A stretch of 64,000 nucleotides of DNA from Ursus arctos (Eukaryota > Chordata > Mammalia > Carnivora > Ursidae), in assembly GCF_023065955.2 (NCBI RefSeq), contig NC_079873.1, positions 94,154,128 through 94,218,127 on the forward strand, in the 5' to 3' direction. Below the pieces are notes generated by a model. The model saw only the letters and a program-made list of their open reading frames with translations. It was not told the origin of the DNA and did not search any database. Of this stretch, positions 1 through 12,239 are shown piece after piece. Position 1 is the first letter of the stretch; each line of letters starts with the position of its first letter. The position numbers and the translations under genes were made by a program.

Positions 1-812
1 AAATGAATGGTCATAAAGATGCTCACTGAACTCAAAAGAATGGATGAACACAGTGAGAATTCAACAAAGAGACAGAAAATATTTTTTTAAATCAATCAAA
101 GCCAAAGAACACAATAACTGCAATGAAAAATACAGGGCATCAAAAGCAGATTACAGAATGCAGAAGAACAGATTAACAATGTGGAAGACAGGGTAGTAGA
201 AAGCACCTAATCAGAACAGCAAAAAAGCAAAAAGAACTGAATAAAATGAGGTTAAGTTTAAGGGACCTCTGGGGTAAAATCAAGTGTACTAATATTCACA
301 CTACAGTGGTCCCAGAAGGAGAAGAGAGAGAAAAGGACAGAAAACTTATTTGAAGAAATAATAGCTGAAAACTTCCCTAACCTGGGGAAGGAAACAGATA
401 TCCAAGTCCAGAAAGCAAACACCCCCAAATGAGATGAACCCAAAGAGACCAAGACACATTATAATCAAAGTGTCAACAGTTAGAGATAAAGAATCTTAAA
501 AGCAGCAAAAGGAAAACAACTAGTTACATACCAAGGAACCCTAAGTCTATAAGCTGGTTTTTCAGAAGAAACTTTATAGGTCAGAAGAGAATAGCATGAT
601 ATATGAGAAGTGCTAAAAGGAAAAAACTTACAACCAAGATTACTCTACCCAGCAAAGTTATCACTCAGAAGTGAAGGAGAAACAAGGAGTTTCTCAGACA
701 AGCATAAGCTAAAGCTCATCACTCCCAAACCAGCCTTACAAGAAAGTTAAAGGGACTTAATTTTAAGTAGAAAAGAAAAATCATAACTACAAGTAAGAAA
801 ACTATGAAAGGA

Positions 813-927
813 GGGGCGCCTGGCTGGCTTAGTCAGTGGAGCACGCAACTCTTGATCTTGGGGTTATGAGTTCGAGCTCTGGTTGGGTGTAGAGATTACT
901 TAATAATAAAATTTTTTAAAAAAAGGA
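813..927 (+). mobile_element. CanSINE, short sub-type
   Basis: Head ggggcgcctggctggcttag, core 'actcttgatcttggggtt' and end 'tgtagagattactta', lacking the CT-rich domain. Confidence 0.85.
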
Positions 928-1353
928 AAATTATGAAAGGAAAAATCTCATTGGTAAAGGTAAACATATAGTAAAGGTAGTGGATCAACCACCTACATAG
1001 CTAGTATGAAGGTTAAAAGACAAAAGTAGTAAAATCAGCTAGACCCACAATAATTAGTCAATGGAAACATAAAATAGTAAGGTGTAAAATATGATGTCAA
1101 AAACATAAAACATGGTGAAGGGATGTAGTACTTTTAGAATGCATTGGAGCTTAAGTGGGCATTAACTTAAAATAGATTGCTATATACGTAAGATGTTATA
1201 TATGTACCTCATGGTAACCACTGACCAAATACCTATAATAGATAAACAAAAAATAAAAGAATACAAACATAACACTAAGGAAAGTCACCAAATCTCAAGG
1301 GAAGAGAGCAAGAGAACAAAGGAACAGAGAAGAACTACAAAAACAATCAGAAA

Positions 1354-1541
1354 GCGACGCCTGGGTGCCTCAGTTGGTTAAGCGTCTGCCTCCAGCTCAG
1401 GTCATGATCCCAGGGTCCTGGGATCAAGTCCCACATCTGGTTCCTTGCTCAGCAGGGAGCTGCTTCTCCTTCTGCCTGCCGCTCCCCCCTGCTTGTGCAC
1501 TCTCTCTCTCTCTGACAAATAAATAAAATCTTTTTAAAAAA
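1354..1541 (+). mobile_element. CanSINE
   Basis: tRNA-derived head, CT-rich domain (tctctctctctc) and AAATAAATAAAATCTTT tail. Forms an inverted pair with the next element, 46 bp away. Confidence 0.9.
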
Positions 1542-1587
1542 CCGGAAAAATATCAAGAAAATGTCTACAAATCCATACCTACCAATA

Positions 1588-1772
1588 TTTTTTTTTAAGA
1601 TTTTATTTATTAACAGAGAGAGAGACAGCCAGCAAGAGAGGGAACACAAGCAGGGGGAGTGGGAGAGGGAGAAGCAGGCTCCCAGCGGAGGATGGGGCTC
1701 CATCCCAGGACTCTGGGATCATGCCCTGAGCTGAAGGCAGATGCTTAACGACTAAGCCACCCAGGCGCCCCC
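1588..1772 (-). mobile_element. CanSINE (inverted partner of 1354-1541)
   Basis: Poly-T then aagattttatttatt at the left and ccaggcgccccc at the right. Flanked by target-site duplication ctaccaata (1579 and 1773). Confidence 0.92.
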
Positions 1773-2528
1773 TACCAATAATTTTTTTTTATCAATAATT
1801 ACTTTAAATGTAAACTTCCTAAGTGTTCCAATCAAAACACACAGTAGCTGAATAAATTAAAAAAAACAACACCCATCTATAGCTGCCTACAAGAGACTCA
1901 CTTCAGATCTAAAGACACAGAGACTGAAACTGAAGGGATGGAAAAAGATACTCCATGCAAACGAAAACAAACAAAACGCTGGGGTAGCAATACTTATATC
2001 ATACAAAACAGACTAGAAAACAAAGCCTGTAAGAGGACATGAATGACACTGCATACGATAAAGGGATCAATTCAACAAGAGGATATAACATTTGTAAATA
2101 CCTATGCACCCAACATAGGAACACCTTAATACATAAACCAATTATTCAGAGACATGAAGGGAGAAACTGACAGTAATACAATAATAGTAAGAGACCTTAA
2201 CACCCCACTTACATGAATGGATACATCATTCAGACAGAAAATCAATAAGGAAAACAGTGGCCTTGACCAACACATTAGACCAGATGGAATTAAGAGATAA
2301 TACACAAAACATTCTATCCAAAAACAGCAGAACATACATTCTTTTCAAGTGCACATGGAATATTCTCCAGGACTGATCCCATGTTAGGCCACAAGACAAG
2401 TCTTGATAAATTTAAGAAGACTGAAATCATATCAAGCATCTTTTCAGACCACAACAGTATGAAACTAGAAATCAATTACGAGAAAACTGGAAAAACATAA
2501 ACACATGGAATTAAATAACCAATGGGTC

Positions 2529-2742
2529 GGGGTGCCTGGGTGGCACAGTCGGTTAAGCGTCTGACTCTTGGTTTCAACTCAGGTCATGATCTCAGGGTTT
2601 TGAGATTGAGCCCCATGTCAGGCTTCGTGCTCAGTGTGGCATCTGCTTGAAATTCTCTCTCTCTCTCCCTCTGACCCTCCCACTTGTGCACGTGCTCTTT
2701 ATCTCTCTCTCTTTAATAAATAAGTCTTTAAAAATAAACAAA
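2529..2742 (+). mobile_element. CanSINE inside L1
   Basis: Full element with CT-rich domain; target-site duplication aatgggtc on both sides within the host L1. Confidence 0.92.
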
Positions 2743-4203
2743 CAATGGGTCAATGAAGAAATCAAAGAGGAAATTTAAAAAAATACCTTGAGACAAATGA
2801 AAATGGAAACACAACAGTACAAAATCTATGAAATGCAGCAAAAGAAGTTCTATGAGGGAAATTTTATACATGCCCAACTCAAGAACCAAGAAAAACCTCA
2901 AATAAACAATCTAATCTTACACCTAAAGGAACTAGGAAAAGAACAAAGCCCAAAGTTAGCAGAAGGAAGAAAATAATAAAGGTCAGAGTGAAAAATAAAT
3001 GAAAAAGAGACTAAAAAGACAACAGAAAAGATCAATGAAACTAAGAGTTGGTTCTTTGAAATGATAAAATTGATAAAAACCTTTAGCTAGATTCATCAAG
3101 AAAAAAAGAGTGCCCATATAAATAAAATCAAAAATGAAAGGGGATAAGTTATACCCAATACTATAGAAATAGAAAAAAAATCATAAGACTACTAAGAACA
3201 ATTATGTGCCAACAAATGGAACAACCAAGGAGAAATAAATTCCTAGAAACATAACAATCGTCCAAATCAGGAAGATTACACTATAGACTGATTACTCAAA
3301 AAACTCCCAACAAAACAAACTCCAGGACCAGACGGTTTCACAGGTAAATTCTACTAAATATTTAATGAGTTAAGACCTATACTTCTTAAACAATTCCAAA
3401 AAACTGAAGAAAGAACAAACTCACTCTTTGAGGCCAGCATTATCCTGATATGGAAACCAAAGACACCACAAATTAAAAAAAAAAATTACAAGCCAATATC
3501 CCTGATGTATGTAGATGCAAAAATCTTTAACAAAATATTGGCAAACCAAATTTTATACTACATTAAAAAGATCATACACCATACTAAAGTAGAAATTATT
3601 CCAGAAATGCAAGGATAATTCAATATCCACAAATCAATGTGGAATATACCACATTAACAAAATAAAGGATAAAAATCCTATGATCATCTCAATAGGTGCA
3701 GAAACAGCATCTGACAAAATTCAACAACCAAAGATACAAACTCTCACCAAAGTGAATATAGAGAAAACATAACTCAACTTAAGAAAGGCCAGATACGACA
3801 AACCCACAGCTAACATCACACTCAACAGTAAAAAGCTGAAAGCTTCACCCTAAGATCAGGAACAAGACAAGGATGTCCATTCTCGCCACTTTTATTCAAC
3901 ATAATACTGAAGTCCCAGCCACAAGACAAGAAAAATAAAAGGCATCCAAATTGGTAAAGAAGAAGTAAAACTGTCACTATCTGCAAATGATATATATATA
4001 AGAAAACCCTACTCTACCATCCATGTTGTCAACTGTTAACTCAAAAAAAATCACTTTGTAAGGCTAACATGTGACACGCAACCTGCTATTAGGTTGAGAA
4101 AAAACAATTCAAAATAATATAAATGTATTTGTCTTAATACTGAACCCTTCTATGAATAGGAAATTAGCACCCCCCCGAATTACAATTTAAAAAGAACAAT
4201 TAA

Positions 4204-4408
4204 GGGGTGCTGGGTGGCTCAGTTGGTTAAGCGGCTGCCTTCAGCTCAGGTCATAATCCCAGGGTTCTGGGATCGAGGCCCGAGTCGTCGGGGTCCCTGC
4301 TCACTGGGGGGCCTGTTTCTCCCTCTCCCTGCCGCTCTGCCTACCTGTGCTCTCTCTCTCTCTCTCTAATACAAATATGATCTTTAAAAATAAACAAATA
4401 AATAAAAA
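4204..4408 (+). mobile_element. CanSINE
   Basis: Head at 4204, CT repeat ~4350, A-rich tail. Target-site duplication aacaattaa. Confidence 0.9.
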
Positions 4409-4622
4409 ACAATTAATATGTTAAAATCAACTAGCAACATGTTTTAATCGTTAGGTATGTTCAATGTTTTTAAATTCTAGGGGGTAGCATAGCATAAATC
4501 ACAAAAAAGAAGAAAAAAACGTAAAGTGTACTTAAAAGTTATTCATTTAACAAAAATTTTGACAATAGTCTCTGGATTTAAACAAACGTTACATCTTTTA
4601 ACAGTATTTTTTGAATCACTTA

Positions 4623-4769
<147 letters not shown>

Positions 4770-5701
4770 TCAAAGGAGTCCAGTTAAGTCCTATTTTCCT
4801 ATTTTAAAAGTTAAATTAATAAATTAAGTATACTCATTGTAATTTGATGTTCTTGATAGTACTATCAAATGGCACAGACTACAGACAGCCTGAGGCCAGG
4901 CCAGAAATACAGCCTAAAAGGTTGTCAAGTGCATCTCTTCTGCCTCTTGCATGACCTAGCTCCTAATTGCTCATTTCGTCTTCTGCAATATGTGACACAA
5001 ACAGTTTTATATTTGGAAATAACTTCTTTGTTTACATACATTTTTGAGAGTAAAGAGCAATCTCTACTTTTGATTTAGTCAAACCCGTTTTCAGAAACTC
5101 AGGAATTAATAAAGAAAACAAAAATGAAGCATTAGAAACAGAAAATAAAGAAAGCTCTGAAAATGAAAGAAAAGTTTTATTTGACAAAAACTGTCCTAAA
5201 TGAGAAACAGGGTTTTTTTTTTTCTGTTTTCCCTTTAGTTCCTTTTTTTGGAAAAAGGACTATATCCTCTATCTACTCTTGGAGGACAGGAAAAATTTGT
5301 CATTTTTTTCTTTTAATTTTGCTCACAAACAAAATACAAAAAACAAAGGCTCAATTCCTCAAAGTTTAGCTCCTTGTGATTCCATTTGTTACACACACCC
5401 ACCCACCCCTTACAAAATAAACTGGTTTGATTGCTTGAATATACTATTTTTTACTTCTTTATTTAGGAGAAAAGATTATAATCGTGCAGAATTAGACTCA
5501 GGTTTCCCACTTGAAGAAAGAGCCTAAAAGGGTTATACTTATAACCCAACTTGGACTATATATGCAGGGGGAAGTATGACAGGCTGTAAGAACAGTCACG
5601 TTCTCATCCCTGCTGCCCCCAGCTTCATCTGTACTCGTAAGGTAAATTATTGATCTTCTAAATGTACAAATGCAAATTTCACCCAAGAAGTTCTGATATC
5701 T

Positions 5702-5802
5702 TTTTTTTTTTTTTTTAATGATTTTTTATTATATTATGTTAGTCACCATACAGTACATCCCCGGTTTCCGATGTAAGGCTCGATGATTCATTAGTTGTCT
5801 TT
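5702..5802 (-). mobile_element. 5'-truncated carnivore L1, 3' end only
   Basis: Poly-T followed by aatgattttttattatatta and 'gttagtcaccatacagtacatc', the 3' end of young carnivore L1 in reverse. Only ~100 bp inserted. Confidence 0.8.
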
Positions 5803-5954
5803 TGATGAGAATCGTCCAGTAGGAAGCTGGTTGCTTTTTGACGAACACAGCCAGGAGGTAACTGAAAAATTTAATTTGGAGAGGTAGGTCTCCAACCTAA
5901 CTCAGTAGGTTTTTTATTGTTTCTGCTTCCATTCAGGAAACCCCAATAGCAAAC

Positions 5955-6175
5955 ACTCAAGGACTAATTATTATGTCCCAGGAACTAAATCATCACAACT
6001 CTAAAGGCTCAGCGCCAATTTTAGCCTTTTTAAATGGTTAAGAAATAAAGCTCAGAGAAGTTCAAGAAACTTGCTCAAGGTCATACAACTATTACACAGC
6101 AAAGCATGGCTTCAAACTCAGGCATTCCGATTCTGGAGCCCGTCCTCTTCACCGCCATCCTTTATTACTTCCCAT
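5955..6175 (+). mobile_element. MIR SINE
   Basis: The core 'ctcaaggtcatacaactatta' type text and 'ctggagcccgtcctcttcacc' end are diagnostic of an ancient MIR. Confidence 0.75.
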
Positions 6176-6284
6176 TCTTGGGAAAAAAGAGATTTATGGA
6201 GACGTCGCCCAGCTTTGGAATCTTAACCTGCCCCTCCATGCCTGTGCTACTCTTAAAAATCTTTTTTGACACAGAGGACATGTA

Positions 6285-6450
6285 GGGGCGCCTGGGTGGC
6301 TCAGCCGGTTAAGCGCTGGCCTTCTGCTGGGTCACGATCGGGCCCCGGGGGCGGGCTCCCTGCTCAGCGGGGAACCTGCTTCTCCCGCTGCCTGCTGCTC
6401 CCCTTGCTTGTTCTCTCCCTCTGTCAAATAAATTTAAAAAATCCTAAAAA
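6285..6450 (+). mobile_element. CanSINE with CA-repeat tail
   Basis: Normal head and body, then a short (CA)n microsatellite (6450-6464) grown from the A-rich tail. It splits MIR-type sequence (cctagtacagcgcctgacag, 6481-6500). Confidence 0.85.
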
Positions 6451-6465
6451 CACACACACACACAG

Positions 6466-6530
6466 GGGACCTGTAGAGCACCTAGTACAGCGCCTGACAG
6501 AATTTAACACTCAATAACCATTAGCTACTA
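6466..6530 (-). mobile_element. MIR/L2-type fragment
   Basis: Text 'agcgcctgacagaatttaac' and 'tcaataaccattagctact' resembles the end of MIR in reverse. Short and diverged. Confidence 0.5.
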
Positions 6531-6989
6531 AGACTTACACGATAATAATTATAACCCTTTCCCTTTCTCCTTCTTAAACTATCCACTTTTCCACTCCAAT
6601 ACGCACTCATGAGAGGACACCTGATCTCACCCTGACCTCGGTTTTCACGGTCACACTGAGACCACCGAACAGGGCCTTTTTCCACGTAGCTTAATCAACA
6701 GTTTAGCAGGTCACTTTTCCCACATGCAATCATCTGGTCTCAGGGGTTCTTCTCCCCTCCGATTTAAACTCTTCATCCCCAGCCTTCCCGACTGGCTACA
6801 CGACATTTCCACTGTACACGTCCTGTCACCTCCAACCTGTGTGATCATTCAGCAAGGTACGGTGGTACGCCTACAAAGCGCGAGGCACTGCTCATTTTGG
6901 GCTAATAGGTCTCCTTTGCCAAGAGCTCAATCGAGCGCGAAATTAAAGCACGCTTGGAAAAAAAAAAGTAAGCAAAATAAAACAGCTAC

Positions 6990-7900
6990 AACCAAGCGAA
7001 AACTGTAATTCGGGTAGGTCTGAGGCTCCCGACGGAACCGCTGCATAGCCAGGAGGCAGAAGCAGCGAAGACACCAGGGCGCGGGGAGAAGGGGCCCGAG
7101 GACGAGTGAAAACCCAAGGGGAGAAACGGGCGGAAAAAGGCGTTGTCGGGGGAGGGGGGTGGGGCTGAAGGGCTAGGCAGGGGCGCCCGGCAGAGAGCGA
7201 AAAGCGCAAGTCAGACTCCCAGTGCCCGTCTCACTCACTTCTGCCGCAGGCTCTCCTCCCTCTCCTTGTCCAGAAGGCTAGGCCACGGCTTGTCGCTCCC
7301 GTAGGGGCGCGAGTAGCCGCCATAATACGCGGTCGAGGAGGCTGACGCGAAGGGGTTGCCCCGCAGCGCAGAGGGCCGCTCCCGGGAGCGTGACCGCGAG
7401 CGGGATCGGTAGGACTGGTGTCGCGACCCCTGACTGAAGCCGCCCAGCTGATGGCTGAGACCATTCCGAGAGCACGAGTGCGAGCGGCGGCCCCGCGGGG
7501 AGCGGGCGGATCTGCTGGGTTTAGGGCTCCTCGACGAACTGCGACGCTTTCCCCCGGAGCCCGAGGCCTCCCCCTCAGGGCTGCGCGAACCCGACACCGG
7601 AGCCATCGCGGCCGCTGGGTACCCTAAGCCGCTAGAGAAGGGGACGCTCTCGCGAGCCTAGGAAGATCTCGGTTGGTCTGGTCCCAAACCCGCCGTCGCG
7701 CCACCGCCCGAAACTGAGGAAACCTTGGAAACAGTTCCGGGTACGTCGGCAAATCCCTTCCCCCGACCTAGGCGGTCCTGCCCACGAGACGGAGATGTGT
7801 GTATCGGTGTAAAGAAGTCCGTGGGGCAACCGGATCCACTCACCCTTCCGGTCCCGAGTGAGGCTGCTCCTATCTAAACTGGACTAGAGAACGAGTCATT
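6990..7900. promoter_or_regulatory. CpG island and promoter of NKAP
   Basis: The stretch is GC-rich with many CpGs and covers NKAP exon 1, its 5' leader and the start of intron 1. Flanking DNA is AT-rich and repeat-derived. No TATA box is evident near the likely start at about 7640-7720, as expected for a housekeeping promoter. The other strand shows no recognisable first exon, so bidirectional use is unproven. Confidence 0.75.
7239..7606 (-). CDS. NKAP: NKAP coding exon 1 (NF-kappa-B-activating protein, N-terminal SR-rich part)
   Basis: NKAP is a nuclear SR-related protein involved in pre-mRNA splicing, Notch/HDAC3 transcriptional repression and T-cell development. The exon begins with [12 protein letters not shown] and holds an RS/SR-rich stretch (residues ~20-50), a second [14 protein letters not shown] block (~70-84), and the conserved end [20 protein letters not shown] then ESLRQ. 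This matches the start of mammalian NKAP as I know it. It encodes 122 codons plus 2 nt and ends at a strong donor (CAGAA|GTGAGTGA, GT at 7238-7237), splitting the Lys codon before the expected RLSERER. Compared with human, a few RS dipeptides are missing around residue 44. The remaining exons lie on the minus strand below position 1, outside the window. NKAP is X-linked in mammals and neighbours the RHOXF genes, which fits the homeobox genes found here. The start is the first ATG after a GC-rich leader. Confidence 0.95.
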
Positions 7901-8066
7901 GCTTTAGCCTCGAGTTGAAATACCTGAAGGGAAGGGCGAGAGGCCACAGGAGACCTTTCCCCGAGCGGCCGTGTGAATAACAAAGCCAATGTAACTTTAC
8001 ATATATACGTTGTTTGCATGTGTGTGGCTGTGTGTAGGAGTATACCACCCCACACACAATTTTTTC

Positions 8067-8238
8067 AAAGATTTTTATTTATTTGAGAGAGCGCGGGCGA
8101 GCACGAGGGGGGGAGGTAGAGGGAGAACAGACTCCCCGCTGAGCAAGGAGCCCCAGGTGGGGCTCGAACCCAGGATGGTGGGATCATGATCTGAGCCGGA
8201 GGCAGTCGCTTAAGCGAGTCACCCAGGCGCCCCCCCCA
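8067..8238 (-). mobile_element. CanSINE
   Basis: aaagatttttatttatttga start and ccaggcgccccc end. Confidence 0.9.
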
Positions 8239-8261
8239 ACTTATTTTTTCTTTCTTCCTTA

Positions 8262-8504
8262 TATTTCTTTTCTTTCTTTTCTTTTCTTTTCTTTTCTTTT
8301 CTTTTCTTTTCTTTTCTCTTTTTATTTATTTGACAGAGAGAGAGATAGCCAGCCGTAGAGGGAACACAAGCAGGGGGAGTGAAAGAGGAAGAAGCAGCCT
8401 CCCAGCGGAGCAGGTAACCCGATGTGGGGCTCGATCCCAGAACCCTGGGATCACGCCCTGAGCTGAAGGCAGACGCATAACGAATGAGCCACCCAGGCGC
8501 CCCC
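8262..8504 (-). mobile_element. CanSINE with expanded (CTTTT)n tail
   Basis: The reverse-strand A tail has become a ~55-bp tctttt-type pentanucleotide microsatellite (8263-8317); body to 8504. Confidence 0.9.
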
Positions 8505-9189
8505 AATTTTTTCTTTCTAACCTCAAACTAAATAAGGAGGGTTTATCAATATTGGTGGTGAGCTGTGATGTTTAAGCCGCATTTGCCCAGTTAGCTTAGA
8601 GGGCGCAAATTCTTTGTTAATAATTTGAGCCTGATACACTACAGTTAAGCTCACAGCCCAGAGAAAACTGCTTATTCATTCCCCAGAAATTCATCTCCAC
8701 TAATATGCACCAGCAAAAGGAATTTGTAAGCCCCTTCTTGTCCAGCCCCTTAAACTGGTCCCATCATACACTAGCTCAAGCAATACATGGTTAATGGTTA
8801 TCTATTCTATTCATTTCATACTGTTTTTAAAAGAAAGAATATTTGAACACTAATTTACTGACTTTAATTTGTGAAGGTGCAATGAGTTTACTATGGAAAT
8901 TCAGAATCCAGTCTACTAGTAGCTAGATGGCCTTTTGGGCCTTTCCTCCTAAGAAGTAACTTATCAGACCATGAAAACTAATGCCATCAGTTATTGGAAA
9001 TCTCCTTTTTTAGAATTTAAGGGAAAGATGCTAACATAATGTAAATGGAAAAAGTGAACCGCACTACTGGATATCTTCTATGTAAAAACAGTTGATCATG
9101 GGATGAGCGCCAAGGACTGAACTGAGTAGGAGAAATTATATGATTTGGGGTGGGGATTTGGAGAAATTTCTAATAAGAAAGTTTTGGAT
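8505..9189. other. No gene seen; unclassified spacer
   Basis: AT-rich single-copy-looking sequence between SINEs. I see no exon with matching splice sites and no repeat family I can name. Confidence 0.5.
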
Positions 9190-9190
9190 G

Positions 9191-9373
9191 GGAGCACCTG
9201 GGTGGCTCAGTCGGTTAAGCACCTGCCTTTGGCTGAGGTCATGAGCCCAGGGTTCTGGGATGGAGCCCGCTTCTGGCTCCCTGCTCAGCAGTGAGCCTGC
9301 TTCACCCTCTCCGTCTGCCACTATCCCTGCTTGTGCTCTCTCTGTCAAATAAATAAATAAAATCTTTTAAAGA
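9191..9373 (+). mobile_element. CanSINE
   Basis: Long target-site duplication aagaaagttttggatg on both sides, so relatively young. Confidence 0.93.
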
Positions 9374-9574
9374 AGAAAGTTTTGGATGGAAAACCTATCC
9401 CTAACTTTTGGGATACCAGGCTGTACACTTTCCCATCTACTGGCTATAAAAGCCGACTTTGCAACAGCCCTTGGGCTACCTGCCCAATGGCTGGTAGACA
9501 TGCACTTTAGTTCCAGCGATAAAACCCATGCCCCAGCCCCTCTCGTTGGCATGATACTACAAAATAATTTAAAA

Positions 9575-10380
9575 AGTTTTAAAAACTTAACGTTTGGTAT
9601 GAAGTGTGAAGCCATCTGGTCCTGGACTTTTGTTTGTTGGGAGTCTTCTGACTACAGATTCAATTTCATTATTAGTAATCAGCCTGTTCAGATTTTCTAT
9701 TGATTCTTCATTCAGTCTTGGAAGAGTGTATGTTTCTAGGAATTTATCCATTTCTTCCAGATTGTGCAATTTGTTGGCATATAATTTTTGGTAGTACTCT
9801 CTTACAGTCCTTTGTGTTCCTGTGGTGTCACTGGTAACTCCGCTTTCATTTCTGATTTGATTCACCTGAGTCCCCTCTCTTTTTTTTCTTAATGGTTTAT
9901 CAATTTTGTTTATCTTTTCAAAGAACCAGCTCTTAATTTCACTACCTTTCCTATTGCTTTTTCAGTCTCTATTTCATTTATTTCTGCTCTGATCTTTATT
10001 ATTTCCTTCCTTCTATTAACTTCGGACTTTGTTCTTTTCTTTTAGTTCTTTTAGGTATAAGGTTAGATTGTTTATTTGAGGTTTTTCTTGTTTCTTGAGG
10101 CAGGCTTGTATTGCTCTGAACTTCCCTCTTAGTACTGCTTTTGCTGTGTTCCAAAGATTTTTTAATTAATTAATTAATTGACAGAGAGAGAGAGTGCAAA
10201 CGGGAAGTGGCAGGCAGAGGCAGAGGGAGAGCAGGGATCACGACAGGAGCCAAAGGCAGACGCTTAACCAACCAAGCCACCCAGGCGCACCTTTATTTTT
10301 TAATTTTTTTTCCAAATACTTTTTTAAGTTTATATTTTCATTTTAATTTGCCTCAAAGTATTTTTTATTTCCTTTGACAA
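9575..10380 (-). mobile_element. L1 ORF2 fragment (antisense)
   Basis: On the minus strand a 92-codon open stretch (9587-9865) reads [18 protein letters not shown], then [20 protein letters not shown] and [10 protein letters not shown], which is the L1 ORF2 linker and start of the reverse transcriptase. Less decayed than the L1 at 1-4015. Interrupted by a SINE at 10154. Confidence 0.9.
10154..10291 (-). mobile_element. CanSINE, partial
   Basis: (TTAA)n-like left end, gagagagagtgcaaacggga, ending ccaggcgcacc. Shorter than full length. Confidence 0.85.
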
Positions 10381-10384
10381 TGCT

Positions 10385-10910
10385 TTTGTCCTAAAGAACC
10401 TACAGATTCCTGCTCCTCCAGCACATACCCTAACATTAGTCAGTAAATCTTCATGGAAGGCCCAGGTGCTTTTCAAGCTGTTGCCCCTGTGCTGGGTCCG
10501 AGTTTATGCACAGGCCCTTTAGCCGCGGAGCGGCAGTTTTCTACAGCCCTCTGACTCCCCGGGAGTTATGCCCCTCTGATGTGCAAAGCCAGACATTATA
10601 TGGGATCATCTTCCTGGTGGAGGTCTCCAGGGCGGGAGGTACCTGATGTTCGGCTTAAACCCTTGCTCCCCATGGAGGATGTCCACACCTGTGATGTCCT
10701 CCCACTTGTGGGTCACTGCCCTGGGGGGTGTGGGTCCTGAACAGACTGCATCTCTGTCCCTCCTTCCCTTCTTGATGTGGCTTTTTCTTTGTATCTTTAG
10801 GTGTGCAAGAATTGAGCTGCTGGTCCTGAATTGCTCTATACATAGATGCAGCCTTGGTGTGACCATGGGAGGAGGTGAGCTCAGGATTTTCCTACTCTGT
10901 CATCTTGACC
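10385..10910 (-). mobile_element. L1 5' UTR (antisense), 5' end at ~10910
   Basis: Read on the minus strand it starts 'gcggtcaagatgacagagta' and 'aaaatcctgagctcacctcc', typical of an L1 5' UTR start. It is joined directly to ORF2 sequence at ~10380, so ORF1 and part of ORF2 are missing (internal deletion or adjacent fragments). The Met-initiated frame of 174 codons on the plus strand across it (10646-11170) is a chance opening. Confidence 0.65.
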
Positions 10911-10992
10911 GCCCCCCAGGGCACACATTTTTAATTCTAATGAGGTCCAAGTTCTCAGTTTTTCTTTCATGGGTTGTGCTGTTGGTGTTGTA

Positions 10993-11128
10993 TTTTTTTT
11001 TTAAGATTCATTTATTTATTTTAGAGAGAGAGACAGAGAGCGAGAGTCCGGGGGGTGAGGGGTGGAGGGGCAGAGGGAGAGGGAGAGAGAAACTTCAGGA
11101 GACTCCTGGTGCTGAGCATGGAGACCCC
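10993..11128 (-). mobile_element. CanSINE, head-truncated
   Basis: Tail and CT-rich domain present, head missing. Target-site duplication gttggtgttgtat/gttggtgtcgtat. Confidence 0.85.
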
Positions 11129-11159
11129 TGTTGGTGTCGTATTTCAAAACCCTTTGCCA

Positions 11160-11396
11160 GGGGTACCTAGGTGGCTCAGTCGGGTGGGGTCTGACTCTTG
11201 GTTTCGGCTCAGGTCATGATCTTGAGGTCACGATCTCGGGGTCGTGGGATTAAGCTCATCTTGGGGCTCTGTGGGGGCTCTGCTTGAGATTCTCTCTTTC
11301 TCTCCCTCTCCTCTCTCCCTCTGCCCCTCCCCCCCACTCGCATGCTCGCTCGCTCTCTCCCCCTAAAATAAATAAATACATCTTCAAAGAATATTT
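11160..11396 (+). mobile_element. CanSINE
   Basis: Head ggggtacctaggtggctcag, long CT domain, tail at ~11370-11396. Flanked by diverged copies of aaccctttgccag. Confidence 0.9.
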
Positions 11397-12039
11397 TAAA
11401 AACTTTTTGCCAAGGCCGAGGTTACCGAGATTTTCTCCTACATTTTACATGAGCACAGACAGTCTCTTTATTTATTCAGTTCTTTGATTTCTTAAGTCAG
11501 AGTTTTATAGTTTTCCACATATAGATATTGGGATATCGCACATATTTTGTTGGGTTTATGCCTTTTATTTCAATTTTTTTGGTGCTAATATAAATGATGC
11601 TGTGTTTTAAATTGTACATTCCAATTGCTCATCGCTGGTATATAGGAAAGTGTTTGACCTTTGTATATTAACCTGTGCCCTGCAATTTTGCTATAACTAT
11701 TTATGAGTTCTAGGAAGATTTGTTTGTTGGTTTTTTTTTTTTTAACAATTCTTTGGGAATTTCTCCCTAGACAATCGTGTCATCTGTGAACAAAGACAGT
11801 TTTATTTCTACCTTCCCCATCTACATACCTTTTTTCCTTTGTCTTACTGCATCAGCTAGGACTTCCAGTATGATGTTCAATAAGAGTAGTTAGAGAGCTC
11901 CCCCCTGCTTTCTTCCGGATCGTAGTAGGGTAAAAGCCTCTAATTTCTCACCACTACGTATGTTAATAACTGTAGGTTTTTCATAGATGTCCTTTATCAT
12001 GTTGAGGAGCTGCCCTTACATTCCTAGTTTGCTGAGAGG

Positions 12040-12239
12040 TTTTTTGGTTTTTTTGAAGATTTTATTTGTTTGAGAGAGAGAGAGAGAGAGAGGGCACACA
12101 CACAAGCAGGGGGAGAGACAGGTAGAGGGAGAGGGAGAAGCAGGCTCCCCGCGGGGCAGAGAACCTGATGCGGGCCGATCCCACGGATCACCTGAGCCAA
12201 AGGCAGATGCTTAGCCCCCTGAATCCCCCAGGAGCCCCT
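12040..12239 (-). mobile_element. CanSINE at duplication boundary
   Basis: Target-site duplication tttgctgag / ttgctgag within L1. The duplication breakpoint (12033) sits at this element's left edge. Confidence 0.88.

Larger units (their letters stand above)
1..4015 (+). mobile_element. Old L1 LINE (sense), interrupted by four CanSINEs
   Basis: Decayed L1 internal region and ORF2 in sense orientation. Reading order: ORF1-like text near 1-600, endonuclease-region text (agaccacaacagtatgaaac-type, ~2450), KELGKEQSPKLAEGRK (~2920), PGPDGFTG (RT, ~3320), and [14 protein letters not shown] (~3870). Many stops and frameshifts show it is dead. SINEs at 813, 1354, 1588 and 2529 post-date it. Confidence 0.85.
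10911..12032 (-). mobile_element. L1 ORF2/3' region (antisense), left part
   Basis: Antisense text such as 'tttaattctaatgaggtcca' and 'ttctttgatttcttaagtca' is the C-terminal part of ORF2. It continues past the duplication boundary at 12033. Confidence 0.8.

Noticed and set aside
9587..9865. 92-codon minus-strand frame with reverse-transcriptase linker similarity
   Set aside because: Genuine L1 ORF2 fragment, not a host gene; truncated at both ends.
10646..11170. 174-codon plus-strand frame
   Set aside because: It runs through an antisense L1 5' UTR and into a SINE.
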